Counted from the first letter of the stretch, positions 53,217 through 63,368 are shown. The stretch is 64,000 nucleotides of DNA from Blautia sp. MSJ-19 (GCF_018918125.1 NZ_JAHLQA010000002.1:84784-148783), one strand, 5' to 3'. Numbers and translations are program-made. The notes: generated by a model from the letters alone, not told the origin.

Positions 53217-54903
53217 AATACTGAAAAATATGAAATACCGTCACAAACTGACGATACTTCTGGTTGTGACCAGTCTGGTGCCAATGACGGTGCTTGCCCT
53301 GTATAGTCACAGCAGACAGAGTACAATGGTACGAAGCAGTGAGCTGGAGGATATGCAGTCGATCGTGGAACAGACAAAGGAAAGTATTGACAGTCAGACG
53401 GCTGTTTATACGAGTCTTTTGAATTATCTGACGTATTCACCGGATATTGAAGAGATCATAAAAGAAAAAAATATTGACAATTATACTGCATACGAAAAAT
53501 ACACGGAGATTGCAGATCCTCTTCTGTCCGTGCCAAAATCTTATCATGATGCGATCAATCGTATTCAACTGTTTGCAGACAGCATTCAGGTGGAACATGA
53601 GTACACACTGGTTCCATTGGATAAGATGCAGGAGGAGTGGTGGAGTGAAGGGCTGAAAGATGATGTGCGTATCCAGTGGAGAGTGAATCGGGACCGCAAA
53701 GAAGTAGTGGCAGTCCGTATGATCTACAGCAATCAGAAACTGGATGCAGCAATTTGCATTTCTCTTGATTATGACAAGATTTTTCAGCCACTTACCAACA
53801 TTCTGACAGATGAAAACGGGGGCATTGTAACAGATAAGAACGACACGATCCTGTATAGTAAGACGAAGCTTCCCGGTCTGGAATTTGATAAAAAAGAGAA
53901 TGCAGAGACGATGCTTGCAAAAATCAGCCAGTCCTGTGTATACACAAAGACCGAGAGTGAGGAGAATGACTGGGTGTTTTACTTCTACAAGAGTCAGGAG
54001 GCAATCTCCGGTTCTGTGCGCAGACTGCTTCTGGAAGAGATTCCGTTGATTCTTGCCTGTGGTCTGATCATTTTGTTTCTTGGCCTGGCTTTCTCCAGGA
54101 TTTTTACGAGAAAAATTGAAGAACTGACCAGAAATATGGATCAGGTAAATCATGGAAGTCGTGAAGTTACGGTAAGCAGTGATTCAGAAGATGAAGTTGG
54201 AATTCTGGTCAATAGTTTCCGAAACATGATGGATGAGATCAACCGTCTGATCGATGAGGTGTATGTAAATAAGATTGCCCTAAAAGAGTATGAGCTGAAA
54301 GCACTGCAGGCACAGATCAATCCTCATTTCCTTTATAATACACTTTCGATGATGAACTGGATGGCAATCCGGAGCAATCAGATGGATATCAGCAAGGTGA
54401 CGCTGGCATTGTCCACATTCTATCGGACTGCCCTGAGTAAGGGAGAGGATGTGGTAACGGTTGAAAACTGCATTCAGAATATGCGGGCATATCTGGAAAT
54501 CCAGCTTACCATGCATGACAACAGTTTTACTGTGGATTGGGACATTGATCCAACAATTAAAAATGAAAAAATGCCAAAACTTCTTTTGCAGCCGGTGGTC
54601 GAAAATGCAATCGAACATGGTATTGATGAGACAGAGAATGAAGACAAACGAATTTTTCTGTCATTCCAGGGAAAAGGTGAAGATGTGGAAATTATGGTAC
54701 GTGATAACGGACTTGGAATGGAACAGGAAAAGGCAGAAAAGCTTGTGACTTATCAGGCAAAGGGATATGGTCTCCAAAATGTAAATGATCGGATTCGTCT
54801 GCTTTATGGAGAAAAATATGGAATACAGATTTTCAGTGAGCCAAATAAAGGCACTACAGTTGTAATGAAATTCCCAAAGGAGGGTGGAAATCATGAAATG
54901 TAA
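53200..54903 (+). CDS. Sensor histidine kinase, YesM type
   Basis: A 567-aa membrane kinase. ATG 53200 (GGAGAGG upstream) is chosen over an in-frame start at 53116 inside the regulator gene. Membrane segments at ~18-38 and ~285-305 flank a ~245-aa extracellular sensor; a HAMP domain follows. The His_kinase (LytS/YesM) motif LKALQAQINPHFLYNTL has His376. The ATPase domain has LLLQPVVENAIEHGIDE, RDNGLGM and GYGLQNVNDR. It overlaps the lipoprotein gene by 11 nt. Confidence 0.93.
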   Translation: MNRLRKILKNMKYRHKLTILLVVTSLVPMTVLALYSHSRQSTMVRSSELEDMQSIVEQTKESIDSQTAVYTSLLNYLTYSPDIEEIIKEKNIDNYTAYEKYTEIADPLLSVPKSYHDAINRIQLFADSIQVEHEYTLVPLDKMQEEWWSEGLKDDVRIQWRVNRDRKEVVAVRMIYSNQKLDAAICISLDYDKIFQPLTNILTDENGGIVTDKNDTILYSKTKLPGLEFDKKENAETMLAKISQSCVYTKTESEENDWVFYFYKSQEAISGSVRRLLLEEIPLILACGLIILFLGLAFSRIFTRKIEELTRNMDQVNHGSREVTVSSDSEDEVGILVNSFRNMMDEINRLIDEVYVNKIALKEYELKALQAQINPHFLYNTLSMMNWMAIRSNQMDISKVTLALSTFYRTALSKGEDVVTVENCIQNMRAYLEIQLTMHDNSFTVDWDIDPTIKNEKMPKLLLQPVVENAIEHGIDETENEDKRIFLSFQGKGEDVEIMVRDNGLGMEQEKAEKLVTYQAKGYGLQNVNDRIRLLYGEKYGIQIFSEPNKGTTVVMKFPKEGGNHEM

Positions 54904-56572
54904 ACGAATTACAATAATGATACTATTCTGCTCTTTTGTCCTTAGTGGCTGTGGAGGTTTCAGTGTACAGACAACTACGGAAAAAAGTGAAAATGCGGAG
55001 GAGTCGGGAGAAGGACAGGATACAGAAAAATGGCAGCAGGCTGCATCGGATACCTACAGTGCATATCCGGAACTTGTGACTTATACGCTGGGGCAGATGA
55101 GTGGGGCAAATAACTCCAATCTTCCGGAAGGAGATACCTATGAGGATAATGCATATACCAGATATCTGCGTAAAATGCTGAATATCCAGAATGACAATGT
55201 GTATATGGAAAGTGAAGACCGATACGATGAGTTTGTCAATATTCTGGTCAAGGATCAGACACTTCCGGACGTACTTGTAGTGTCTGACAGAGAAACATTA
55301 AAAGAACTTGTGGATAATGATCTGATAGAGGATCTGACGGAAGTTTATGAGAACTGTACGACATCAAAAATCAAGGAAATGTTCGAAAGTTACGGAAGCG
55401 ATCTTCTGAATGCGGGTCGATTCGATGGAAAACTTATGGCAATCCCGGAGACGGTTACGGATCATGGACCGAATCTGATGTGGCTTCGCAAAGACTGGAT
55501 GGATGAACTGGGGCTTGATGAGCCGGAAACCCTGGATGATGCATTTGATATTATTGATACATTTGTGGAGAACAGAATGGGGACTCCTGAGGGAGAAGAA
55601 CCGGTAGGCCTTGTCTGCGATACGGAGCTGGTGGGAAGCACCAGCAGCAGTTACTCTGTGGATCCGGTGTTTGATAAATTTCAGGCAAGTCCACAAAGAT
55701 GGGTAAAGAAAAATGGTGAGATCATTTATGGATCTGTGACGCAGGAAACAAAGAATGCACTCAGCTATCTGCACGAATTATATGAACGTGGTGTTCTGGA
55801 TCAGAATTTTGCTCTCCGTGCATCCAACAATCTGCGAGACCTGGTCGTAAATGGCAGATGTGGAGCTTTTTTTGGTCTGTGGTGGACTCCGAATAATCCA
55901 TTGATGGATGTCTATGAAAAGGACAAAACAGCAGATTGGGAACCATATTATCTCCAGGAATCAGAAAAAGGTCAGGCATATGCTTCTTTTCGAGATAATA
56001 AATATGTGGTTGTCCGCAAAGGTTATGAGCATCCGGAAATCGTCATGAAGATCATCAGTGTGCTGTTTGATTATACGAGATATGAGGCGGATGATGCAGA
56101 CGAGGTAAATGAATATTTTGCATTGAATGTAGATCCGACCGCCCGTCCACTGGTGATCAATGTAGATTACAATGAAGCAACGTTCCAGATTACCAGGGAC
56201 ATCCGTGCGGTGGAAGAGGGTACAAAAAAAGAAGAAACCCTCAGTGCCATAGAGAAATCTTATTATGACGCATGTGAGAAGTTCCTTCATGAGAATTCGG
56301 ATGTTGCAGAGGACTGGGCGGCATACAAATCAAGGGTTTCTGCCGTTGGACTTCTTGTGGATGGCCACTATCAGTCACCTGAGATGAATTACCTTGATGA
56401 TACAGATGGCGAGATTCCTAAATCATTGCAAAAACTTGAAAAAGATTCTTTTATCCAGATCATCATGGGTGTAAAACCAGTCAGTTATTTTGACACTTTT
56501 GTAAAAGAATGGTATGAGCAGGGCGGCGAAGAGCTTACTGAGCAGATTCGCCGCTCGAATCCAGGGGAGTGA
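54893..56572 (+). CDS. Extracellular solute-binding lipoprotein linked to the YesMN system
   Basis: A 559-aa lipoprotein with lipobox LSGC at residues ~17-20 (VLSGCGGF). ATG 54893 has AAGGAGGG upstream; GTG 54884 is too close. The body is a large family 1-type binding protein: DQTLPDVLVVSDRETLKELV, LMWLRKDWMDELGLDEPETL, FFGLWWTPNNPLMDVYEKD. No permease follows; the next gene is convergent. Its overlap with the kinase gene suggests that it presents ligand to the YesM sensor rather than, or in addition to, feeding a transporter. It could also pair with permeases elsewhere. Confidence 0.87.
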   Translation: MKCKRITIMILFCSFVLSGCGGFSVQTTTEKSENAEESGEGQDTEKWQQAASDTYSAYPELVTYTLGQMSGANNSNLPEGDTYEDNAYTRYLRKMLNIQNDNVYMESEDRYDEFVNILVKDQTLPDVLVVSDRETLKELVDNDLIEDLTEVYENCTTSKIKEMFESYGSDLLNAGRFDGKLMAIPETVTDHGPNLMWLRKDWMDELGLDEPETLDDAFDIIDTFVENRMGTPEGEEPVGLVCDTELVGSTSSSYSVDPVFDKFQASPQRWVKKNGEIIYGSVTQETKNALSYLHELYERGVLDQNFALRASNNLRDLVVNGRCGAFFGLWWTPNNPLMDVYEKDKTADWEPYYLQESEKGQAYASFRDNKYVVVRKGYEHPEIVMKIISVLFDYTRYEADDADEVNEYFALNVDPTARPLVINVDYNEATFQITRDIRAVEEGTKKEETLSAIEKSYYDACEKFLHENSDVAEDWAAYKSRVSAVGLLVDGHYQSPEMNYLDDTDGEIPKSLQKLEKDSFIQIIMGVKPVSYFDTFVKEWYEQGGEELTEQIRRSNPGE

Positions 56573-56582
56573 TCACTCCCCT
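56563..56582. repeat. 20-bp perfect palindrome holding the stop codons of two convergent genes
   Basis: AGGGGAGT-GATC-ACTCCCCT. The plus-strand stop TGA (56570-56572) and the minus-strand stop (TCA at 56573-56575) are adjacent at its centre, so the two genes touch without a gap. No T-run on either side. Confidence 0.85.
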
Positions 56583-58840
56583 AAATGCCAGATGTCTTCA
56601 TTATATTCTGCAATGGTTCTGTCAGAAGAGAAGAATCCTGCTTCTGCAATATTGATCAGTGTTCTGCGGCTCCAGTCTTCCGGATTTGTTGCGTAATCCT
56701 TCATTGCCTGTTCTTTACGTACTACATACGCATTGAAATCCGGCAGAGTCTGGAACCAGTCTTTGTTGATCAGTTCATTCTGCAGACGTTTCAGATGTTC
56801 TTCATCTCCGTATTTCAGCATTTCTTCACTGCTAAGGAAGTCAATTGCACGATGCAGGTTTGGATCTGCTTCATACCAGTCTCTTGCACAGTAATCGCCG
56901 GCAGCATAACGATGGATGACCTGTTTGCTGCTTTGACCAAAGATGTAGATGTTATCTGTTCCGACTGCTTCCGAAATTTCCACGTTTGCACCGTCCATGG
57001 TTCCAAGAGTCAGGGCACCGTTCAGCATAAATTTCATATTTCCGGTTCCGGAAGCTTCTTTTGATGCGAGACTGATCTGTTCGGAGAGATCGCATGCCGG
57101 AATCATTTTTTCAGCGGCAGAAACATTATAGTTTTCTACGAAGGCAAGCTGCAGATATCTGGAAACTTCAGGATCTTCGCTGATGACCTGAGATAAGGTC
57201 AGAAGTCCATGGATGATATCTTTGGCAATGATATAAGCAGGAGCGGCTTTTGCTCCGAAAATGCTTACCAACGGAACAGCAGGTACATGGCCGTTTTTGA
57301 TTTCCAGATATTCATGGATCAGGAATAACAGATTGAGCTGCTGACGTTTGTATTCATGAAGTCTCTTGGACTGGATGGAAAACATCGCGTTGGTATTCAG
57401 ACGGATTCCCTGTTTGTGTTCCAGCCATGCGGCAAGCGCTTCTTTGTTTGCTTTTTTGATGACATTGAGCTTTTTCAGGACTTCTGCATTTTCGGTGTAG
57501 TCCAGAAGTTTTTTCAGCTCTTCAGCATCTTTTTTAAATCCGCTTCCGATCAGAGATTCAATCTCGGAGGTCAGTGCCGGATTGCATTTGAGAAGCCAGC
57601 GGCGGAAAGTGATGCCGTTTGTTTTGTTGTTGAATTTGTCCGGATATAACTGATAGAATCCGGCAAGTTCGCTTTCTTTCAGAATCTGCGTGTGCAGAGT
57701 GGCAACACCGTTTGTGGAATGAGAAAAATGGATGTCCATATGTGCCATATGCACGACCTGATTCTGATCAATGATTGCCAGAGAAGCATCATCTGTACGC
57801 GCTTTTGCCAGAGCATCAAGTTTTTCGATGATCGGCATAAGCTGTGGAACGACTGTGTCGAGATAATGACGTGGCCATTTTTCCAGAGCTTCTGCAAGAA
57901 TCGTGTGATTGGTATAGGCACAGGTATCTGTTACGATCTGTACTGCTTCTTCAAAAGCAATGCCATGCTGTTCGAGGAGACGGATCAGTTCCGGAATGAC
58001 CATGCTCGGATGCGTATCATTGATCTGGATTGCCGCGTAGTCTGCAAGATTATGAAGATTGCATCCGCGGGCAACAGATTCTGCAAGAATTAACTGTGCA
58101 CCGGCAGAGACCATAAAATACTGCTGGTAAATACGAAGCAGTCGACCGTCTTCATCGGAATCATCCGGATACAGGAACAGTGTCAGATTTTTAGTAATAT
58201 CCTTTTTGTCAAAAGAGATGCCATCACCGATGATGGATTCATCTACCGTGTCCAGATCAAAAAGCTGCAGAGTGTTGGTACGTCCTTCATATCCGGTCAC
58301 CGGAAGTTTATAAAGACGTGCAGCATATGTTTTACCTGCAAGAGAAACAGGGAAAACTGTGTCGGTCGCTTCTGCGGCACACTGATCAGTCAGCCAGAAA
58401 TCCGGTGTTTCATTCTGAACATTGTTTTTGAAATTCTGGTGGAAAAGACCACAGTGGTAACGAAGGCCGATGCCATCTCCCGGAAGATTGAGAGTAGCAA
58501 GACTGTCCAGAAAACATGCAGCAAGTCGTCCGAGACCGCCATTGCCAAGACTTGGTTCCGGTTCCTGTTCTTCGATATCCGCAAGTGATCGGCCGGCAGC
58601 AGCCAGTGTTTCTCGAACTTCATCATAAAGACCAAGATTGATGAGATTGTTGGAAAGCAGTTTGCCGATCAGAAATTCTGCGGAAATATAGTACAGCTTT
58701 CTGCCGGAAGTTGTTTTGACCTGTTTCTGGCTCTGTTCCTGCACAAGCTTCAGAAGTGCAGTGTAAAGTTCTGCATCGGAGGCAGCAGAAATGTCTTTTT
58801 TGCAAAGCTCGTTCAGGGTGATTTTCATAGATTCACTCAT
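56573..58840 (-). CDS. glgP: Glycogen/maltodextrin phosphorylase
   Basis: A 755-aa PLP-dependent phosphorylase releasing glucose 1-phosphate from alpha-1,4-glucans. N-terminal markers: [19 protein letters not shown] and [30 protein letters not shown] text reads [20 protein letters not shown]. The PLP lysine is in [19 protein letters not shown]. Slightly shorter than E. coli GlgP (~815 aa). AAAGGAG lies 8 nt upstream on the minus strand. Proximity to the oligosaccharide ABC and YesMN genes suggests a carbohydrate-use neighbourhood, although it is transcribed separately. Confidence 0.95.
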   Translation of the reverse strand: MSESMKITLNELCKKDISAASDAELYTALLKLVQEQSQKQVKTTSGRKLYYISAEFLIGKLLSNNLINLGLYDEVRETLAAAGRSLADIEEQEPEPSLGNGGLGRLAACFLDSLATLNLPGDGIGLRYHCGLFHQNFKNNVQNETPDFWLTDQCAAEATDTVFPVSLAGKTYAARLYKLPVTGYEGRTNTLQLFDLDTVDESIIGDGISFDKKDITKNLTLFLYPDDSDEDGRLLRIYQQYFMVSAGAQLILAESVARGCNLHNLADYAAIQINDTHPSMVIPELIRLLEQHGIAFEEAVQIVTDTCAYTNHTILAEALEKWPRHYLDTVVPQLMPIIEKLDALAKARTDDASLAIIDQNQVVHMAHMDIHFSHSTNGVATLHTQILKESELAGFYQLYPDKFNNKTNGITFRRWLLKCNPALTSEIESLIGSGFKKDAEELKKLLDYTENAEVLKKLNVIKKANKEALAAWLEHKQGIRLNTNAMFSIQSKRLHEYKRQQLNLLFLIHEYLEIKNGHVPAVPLVSIFGAKAAPAYIIAKDIIHGLLTLSQVISEDPEVSRYLQLAFVENYNVSAAEKMIPACDLSEQISLASKEASGTGNMKFMLNGALTLGTMDGANVEISEAVGTDNIYIFGQSSKQVIHRYAAGDYCARDWYEADPNLHRAIDFLSSEEMLKYGDEEHLKRLQNELINKDWFQTLPDFNAYVVRKEQAMKDYATNPEDWSRRTLINIAEAGFFSSDRTIAEYNEDIWHLGE

Positions 58841-58930
58841 GGGAGTAGCTCCTTTCGTTGTATAAGATGATTGTTGTTGTTCTGAATTTCTTAAGCTGAT
58901 TTATTTATACTACAGATTGCCGTTCATTTC

Positions 58931-58960
58931 TTGTAAAAATCTCTCAAGAAATGATACAAT
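58931..58960 (+). promoter_or_regulatory. Promoter of the AraC regulator
   Basis: TTGTAA (58931-58936), 18-bp spacer, TACAAT (58955-58960). The predicted transcript start is at or next to the first ATG (58967), so the mRNA would be leaderless or would use ATG 58988. Confidence 0.6.
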
Positions 58961-58966
58961 CCTATC

Positions 58967-59863
58967 ATGGAGGACAAAAAATATATTATGGAAAAACAAA
59001 ATGGAATGGAATATCAGGAAACAAAGCAGCATGGAAGCAGACTATTCCCGTTTAACATTTACCCATGTACGATACCGTTGGATTTTCCTGCTGTCTCTTT
59101 GCACTGGCACAAAGAAATGGAACTGATCTATATAAAAAAGGGAAAAGGACTGGTCCAGCTTGAAGCAGAAACTTTTCAGGGCAGTGCAGGGGATATTTTT
59201 GTCGTGACACCAGGTACACTTCATTCCATCCATAGACTAAAAGGATATTCAATGGAGTATGAAAATATTATATTTGAAATGGATTTTCTCGGAGAAGGGG
59301 CGGCAGACCTCTGTGCCGGAGAATTTCTGGTGCCTCTTGCATCCGGCAGGTTACTGCCGCCGGTACAGATTTGTGAGGGGGAAGAACAGTACGATGCGTT
59401 GAAACAATGTCTGGTACAGATGGAGGAGTTATGCAGAACCAAAGAAAAAGGGTATGAACTGGGAGTAAAGGCAGCGGTGCTCCAGATGATCTTTCTTCTG
59501 ATAAGAAAATATCCGTCAATAAAAACAGTATCTTCACCGGACCGTGAGCGGCTGAAAGAAGTGCTGCAGGAAATCTGTGCGCGCAGCAGTGAAAATATGA
59601 CGGTGGCGGATATGGCAGGATTTTGTGGCTGGAGCAGCAGTCATTTTATGAGATGGTTTAAAAAAATGACAGGAGACAGTTTTACTTCTTATGTAAATGA
59701 CAGAAGGCTTGCCGAGGCTGCGGAAGCTCTGCGGCAGTCAGATGACAAGATTATTTCTATTTCACAGGATGCAGGTTTTACCAATCTCTCCAACTTTAAC
59801 CGGCAGTTCAAAAGCAGGTATGGCGTGACGCCGCGGGAATATCGGGAGATGATAGGAATTTAG
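58967..59863 (+). CDS. AraC-family transcriptional regulator with cupin sensor
   Basis: A 298-aa regulator from ATG 58967. An N-terminal AraC cupin domain (~40-130: SLHWHKEMELIYIKKGKGLV and GDIFVVTPGTLHSIHR) probably binds a sugar. The C-terminal DNA-binding domain (~195-296) has NMTVADMAGFCGWSSSHFMR and FTNLSNFNRQFKSRYGVTPR. ATG 58988 is an alternative start with GGAGG 14 nt upstream. It is divergent from glgP, so it may regulate that gene; this is inferred from position only. Confidence 0.88.
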   Translation: MEDKKYIMEKQNGMEYQETKQHGSRLFPFNIYPCTIPLDFPAVSLHWHKEMELIYIKKGKGLVQLEAETFQGSAGDIFVVTPGTLHSIHRLKGYSMEYENIIFEMDFLGEGAADLCAGEFLVPLASGRLLPPVQICEGEEQYDALKQCLVQMEELCRTKEKGYELGVKAAVLQMIFLLIRKYPSIKTVSSPDRERLKEVLQEICARSSENMTVADMAGFCGWSSSHFMRWFKKMTGDSFTSYVNDRRLAEAAEALRQSDDKIISISQDAGFTNLSNFNRQFKSRYGVTPREYREMIGI

Positions 59864-59930
59864 AAAATGGAAAAGTCGATATTTTGCGACAAATTTAGTC
59901 ATTTGTTCTAAAATTTATACTCGTTTTTTG

Positions 59931-59959
59931 TTGAAAATATGTCATGTAAATGCTATACT
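59931..59959 (+). promoter_or_regulatory. Promoter of the c-di-GMP riboswitch operon
   Basis: TTGAAA (59931-59936), 17-bp spacer, extended -10 TGC-TATACT (59954-59959). Confidence 0.8.
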
Positions 59960-59995
59960 CTGACCATAAAAAATATGGCTTTTGCCGGAAAACTT

Positions 59996-60072
59996 CATAT
60001 GTTTAGCAAAACAATCGAAAGGTTGCGACGCAAAGCTATAGGGCCTGTAAAATGGCAGCCAGTTGCACAAAT
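59996..60072 (+). ncRNA. Cyclic di-GMP-I (GEMM-I) riboswitch
   Basis: GCAAAACAATCGAAAGGTTG and then CGACGCAAAGC follow the GEMM-I core (GCAAACCATTCGAAAGAGTGGGACGCAAAGC in the type example), including the GAAA tetraloop stem. GGCCTGTAAA then ATGGCAGCCAGTTGC supply the receptor arm and closing strand. It is followed at once by a strong terminator. CTATAGG inside the aptamer (60036-60042) is complementary to CCTATAG of the terminator's 3' arm (60107-60113), giving a possible antiterminator. The sense (ON or OFF with ligand) cannot be settled by eye. Confidence 0.87.
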
Positions 60073-60091
60073 CAGTTAATGAACGCATGGA

Positions 60092-60122
60092 AACACTATA
60101 GGTCGGCCTATAGTGTTTTTTT
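60092..60122 (+). terminator. Expression-platform terminator of the c-di-GMP riboswitch
   Basis: A perfect 11-bp stem AACACTATAGG/CCTATAGTGTT with loop TCGG followed by a T-run, 60 nt before the first gene. Confidence 0.93.
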
Positions 60123-60183
60123 CTTTTAGGCCGGGGAAAAGGATTATGAAGAAGAACAACAGAAACACAGAGGGACATTACGA

Positions 60184-61026
60184 ATGAAAAGAAAAAGACA
60201 CAGAAACACAGCAGAAAAGGTGCTGACAGTCTGCCTGTTCTGTGCAGCCATGATACTTACCGCTGCTACAGGCTGTGCAAAACAGACAGAAAACACAACG
60301 AACGATTCCAGAGAACTGCAGGAGATCATAGTGGGAAGTGATGACTACCCTCCTTTCAACTATGCCGATGAAAATGGAAATCCGACAGGAATCGACGTGA
60401 ATCTTGCAACAGAAGCATTTAAACGGATCGGGTATGAGGCGGTTTTTACCCGTATTAACTGGGAAGACAAGAAAAAACTGGTAGAAAGTGGAGATATCGA
60501 CTGCATCTGGGGGAGTTTTACGATCAACGGCCGTGAAAACGAATATAAATGGGCAGGACCTTATATGATCAGTCATCAGGTTGTAGCGGTAGAGAAGGAC
60601 AGTGACATTTATACATTTGGGGATCTTGAGGGCAAAAGGATCGCTGTACAGTCTACAACGAAGCCAGAGGAGATCTTTGCCAGCCATTCTGACAGCAGGA
60701 TCCCGAAGTTCAGTGAAGTTTTTTCTCTGCAGAACAGAGAACTGATCTATCCGTTCCTGAGCAAAGGCTATGTGGATGCGGTTGCGGCACATGAGACGGC
60801 AATCCTCCAATATATGAAAGACTACGATCTGGAATACAGGATCCTGGAAGAACCCCTTCTGACAGTTGGACTGGGCGTCGCTTTCAGCAAAAATGATGAC
60901 AGGGGAATAGAAAAAGAACTGACAGAAACATTCAAAGAGATGCGTGCAGACGGAAGTGCAGAGAAGATCATAGGCAAATATCTGGATCATGCAGAGACTT
61001 ATCTGGAGGTAGAGGACTATGAGTGA
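60184..61026 (+). CDS. Transporter-type substrate-binding lipoprotein (SBP_bac_3)
   Basis: A 280-aa lipoprotein (lipobox AATGC, Cys31) of the amino-acid-binding PBPb family: IIVGSDDYPPFNYADENGNP, TGIDVNLATEAFKRIGYE and IDCIWGSFTINGRENEY. No ABC permease or ATPase follows. The next gene, a hybrid kinase, overlaps it by 8 nt, so this looks like a ligand-sensing partner of the kinase. Expression is gated by the c-di-GMP riboswitch upstream. GAGGG precedes the start at short distance. Confidence 0.88.
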   Translation: MKRKRHRNTAEKVLTVCLFCAAMILTAATGCAKQTENTTNDSRELQEIIVGSDDYPPFNYADENGNPTGIDVNLATEAFKRIGYEAVFTRINWEDKKKLVESGDIDCIWGSFTINGRENEYKWAGPYMISHQVVAVEKDSDIYTFGDLEGKRIAVQSTTKPEEIFASHSDSRIPKFSEVFSLQNRELIYPFLSKGYVDAVAAHETAILQYMKDYDLEYRILEEPLLTVGLGVAFSKNDDRGIEKELTETFKEMRADGSAEKIIGKYLDHAETYLEVEDYE

Positions 61027-63226
61027 GAAAAAAGGACTTCCGTGGAAACAGGTCCGTCGGTGGCCGTTTGATATTCTGATCGGTATACTGATACTGGCAG
61101 CAGTGGGTGTTTTTTCGATTTTTTCTGATATGAAGAGTACAGAGAGTAAGCTTGCAGACACCGCAAATTATATAAAAAATCAATGCAATGGCTATAATCG
61201 GCTGAATCTGGCTTCAGAGGCGAAGAGCCTGATGCGTATCATGGAGAGTGTTCGCCAGATCGACCGGCAGATGTCTTATGAGGAGCCTGGAAAAATGGTT
61301 CCGAGTGAGGAGTCCCTTAAGAAGTATGCACAGGAAAATTATGTGACAGGCGTTTTTATACTGGATGCAGACGGACAGATTCAGAGTCAGGCACAGGTGG
61401 ATGGTCTGGATCTGAAAGAAGAACTTCTGAAATATATGGAAGTAGATACCTTGCTTGAGACAGAACATTTTCCGGAAAAAAATTATGGAGTCAGAATTGA
61501 ACGCGAAGATGGCACGTACATAGATCTGGCTGCCTGCGGGAGATCGGATGCGTCTGGAATCCTTGTTGCGTATTATCATACACCACTGGACTATGTAAAC
61601 AGCTTTTATCTTTCTTTTCAGTCTCTTTTGTCTGGTTATAATCTGGAGGAAGAGGGAACGATCATTGTAGCAGATGGAACAGAAATCCTGGCATCCAACA
61701 ATGAAACTCTGATCGGAGGCAGTATTGATGACATCGCGATTCTTCGAAACATCCGGCAAAAAGGAAAAGGCTCCAAACTGGTTCAGGCGAAGAGTAATGA
61801 GGAGACTCTGAAACATGATTTTGGACTGATGGAGCATGGAAGGGATTATTATGTGTATGTCTATATGCCGGAGGGAAAGGTGTTTTCTTCTGTACCCAAG
61901 AATATGGTTTATGCACTGTTTCTGTGTTTGCTGGTAATTGGTGTGCTTCATATGGCACGATGGAATATTGCACAGAGGTATCGTGAAGAACAGATTCGGA
62001 TTCAGCAACAGTATGCGCAGAGTCTTCAGAATAAAAACCGACAGCTTAAAGATGCAGTGAACCAGGCAGACCGTGCAAATGCGGCAAAAACCAGTTTCCT
62101 TTCCAGGATGAGCCATGATATCCGGACACCATTGAATGGAATTATCGGTCTTCTTAAGATTGATGAGGCACATCCGGATGATCTGGAACTGATCAGTACA
62201 AACCGCGGAAAAATCATGATTGCAGCGAACCATCTGCTTTCGTTGATCAATGATATTCTTCAGATGAGCAAGTTGGAAAGCGGGGAGATTGCACTTTCAC
62301 ATGAAGTGATAGATCTGAGTCAACTTGCAGTAGAGATTATCACGATCGTAGAGCAGCGTGCAGCGGAGACAGGAATCTTCTTGGGATATGACAAGAATTC
62401 GGAGCAGGTAAAGTATCCGTATATTTATGGAAGCCCATTACATATGAGGCAGTTGTTTCTGAACATCTACAGCAACTGTATCAAATATAATAAGATTGGC
62501 GGGAAGGTAACAACGACTTTTAAATATATAGGTGCACATGATGGAACGGTTACATATCAGTGGATAATCTCAGATACAGGGATCGGTATGAGCCAGGAGT
62601 TTCTGGATCATATTTTTGACCCGTTTTCCCAGGAACGTTCGGATGCACGAAGCGTGTACAATGGAACCGGTCTTGGAATGGCAATCGTAAAAGGACTTGT
62701 AGATGAAATGAATGGCACGATTCAGGTTACAAGTAAAGAAGGCGAAGGATCTACCTTTATAATTACACTTCCTTTTGAAATTGCGGAGGAAGTACCGGAG
62801 TCAAAAGAACAGAATATTTCTGGTGTTGATTCGATCAGGGGAATCCATCTCCTTCTTGCGGAGGATAATGATTTGAATGCAGAGATTGCAGAAACCCTTC
62901 TGGGTGACGAAGGAGCTGTGATTACGATGGTACGTGATGGGCAGGAGGCAATTGATGCGTTTGCCGGAAATCCGCCGGGAACTTTTGATGCAATCCTTAT
63001 GGATGTCATGATGCCAAAAGTGGATGGACTGGCAGCAACTCGTACAATCCGTGAGATGGAGCGGGAAGATGCAAAAAAGATTCCAATTATTGCAATGACA
63101 GCGAATGCATTTGATGAGGATGCACAAAATTGTCTACGTGCAGGGATGAATGCGCATTTGTCCAAACCGTTGCAGATGGATAAAGTGATTGCGACGATCG
63201 TGAAGTTCTGTGCTGTTTCGAAATAA
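61019..63226 (+). CDS. Hybrid sensor histidine kinase/response regulator
   Basis: A 735-aa membrane kinase. Membrane segments at ~18-37 and ~297-315 enclose a ~260-aa extracellular sensor (Cache/PAS-like: YVTGVFILDADGQIQSQAQV, GTIIVADGTEILASNN). A coiled stretch, a HisKA domain with His366 in MSHDIRTPLNGIIG, an ATPase domain (NIYSNCIKYN, DTGIGM, GTGLGMAIVKGLV) and a C-terminal receiver with Asp662 in AILMDVMMPKVDG follow. No DNA-binding output is attached, so a phosphorelay partner is expected elsewhere. With the binding lipoprotein it resembles EvgS/BvgS-like sensing split into two proteins. Confidence 0.92.
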   Translation: MSEKKGLPWKQVRRWPFDILIGILILAAVGVFSIFSDMKSTESKLADTANYIKNQCNGYNRLNLASEAKSLMRIMESVRQIDRQMSYEEPGKMVPSEESLKKYAQENYVTGVFILDADGQIQSQAQVDGLDLKEELLKYMEVDTLLETEHFPEKNYGVRIEREDGTYIDLAACGRSDASGILVAYYHTPLDYVNSFYLSFQSLLSGYNLEEEGTIIVADGTEILASNNETLIGGSIDDIAILRNIRQKGKGSKLVQAKSNEETLKHDFGLMEHGRDYYVYVYMPEGKVFSSVPKNMVYALFLCLLVIGVLHMARWNIAQRYREEQIRIQQQYAQSLQNKNRQLKDAVNQADRANAAKTSFLSRMSHDIRTPLNGIIGLLKIDEAHPDDLELISTNRGKIMIAANHLLSLINDILQMSKLESGEIALSHEVIDLSQLAVEIITIVEQRAAETGIFLGYDKNSEQVKYPYIYGSPLHMRQLFLNIYSNCIKYNKIGGKVTTTFKYIGAHDGTVTYQWIISDTGIGMSQEFLDHIFDPFSQERSDARSVYNGTGLGMAIVKGLVDEMNGTIQVTSKEGEGSTFIITLPFEIAEEVPESKEQNISGVDSIRGIHLLLAEDNDLNAEIAETLLGDEGAVITMVRDGQEAIDAFAGNPPGTFDAILMDVMMPKVDGLAATRTIREMEREDAKKIPIIAMTANAFDEDAQNCLRAGMNAHLSKPLQMDKVIATIVKFCAVSK

Positions 63227-63265
63227 AAGAAATAAAATACTTTGGAAAAATATTCAAAAAAAGTG

Positions 63266-63294
63266 TTGACAGCCCGGTTGGAAAGTGATATTCT
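63266..63294 (+). promoter_or_regulatory. rRNA operon promoter P1
   Basis: A perfect TTGACA (63266-63271), 17-bp spacer, TATTCT (63289-63294). Confidence 0.85.
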
Positions 63295-63368
63295 GACTGA
63301 GCTGTCACAAAGAATTGATTCTTTTGAACAAACAATTTAAATAGTTTTAAAAACTTTGAAAAAAGTTG

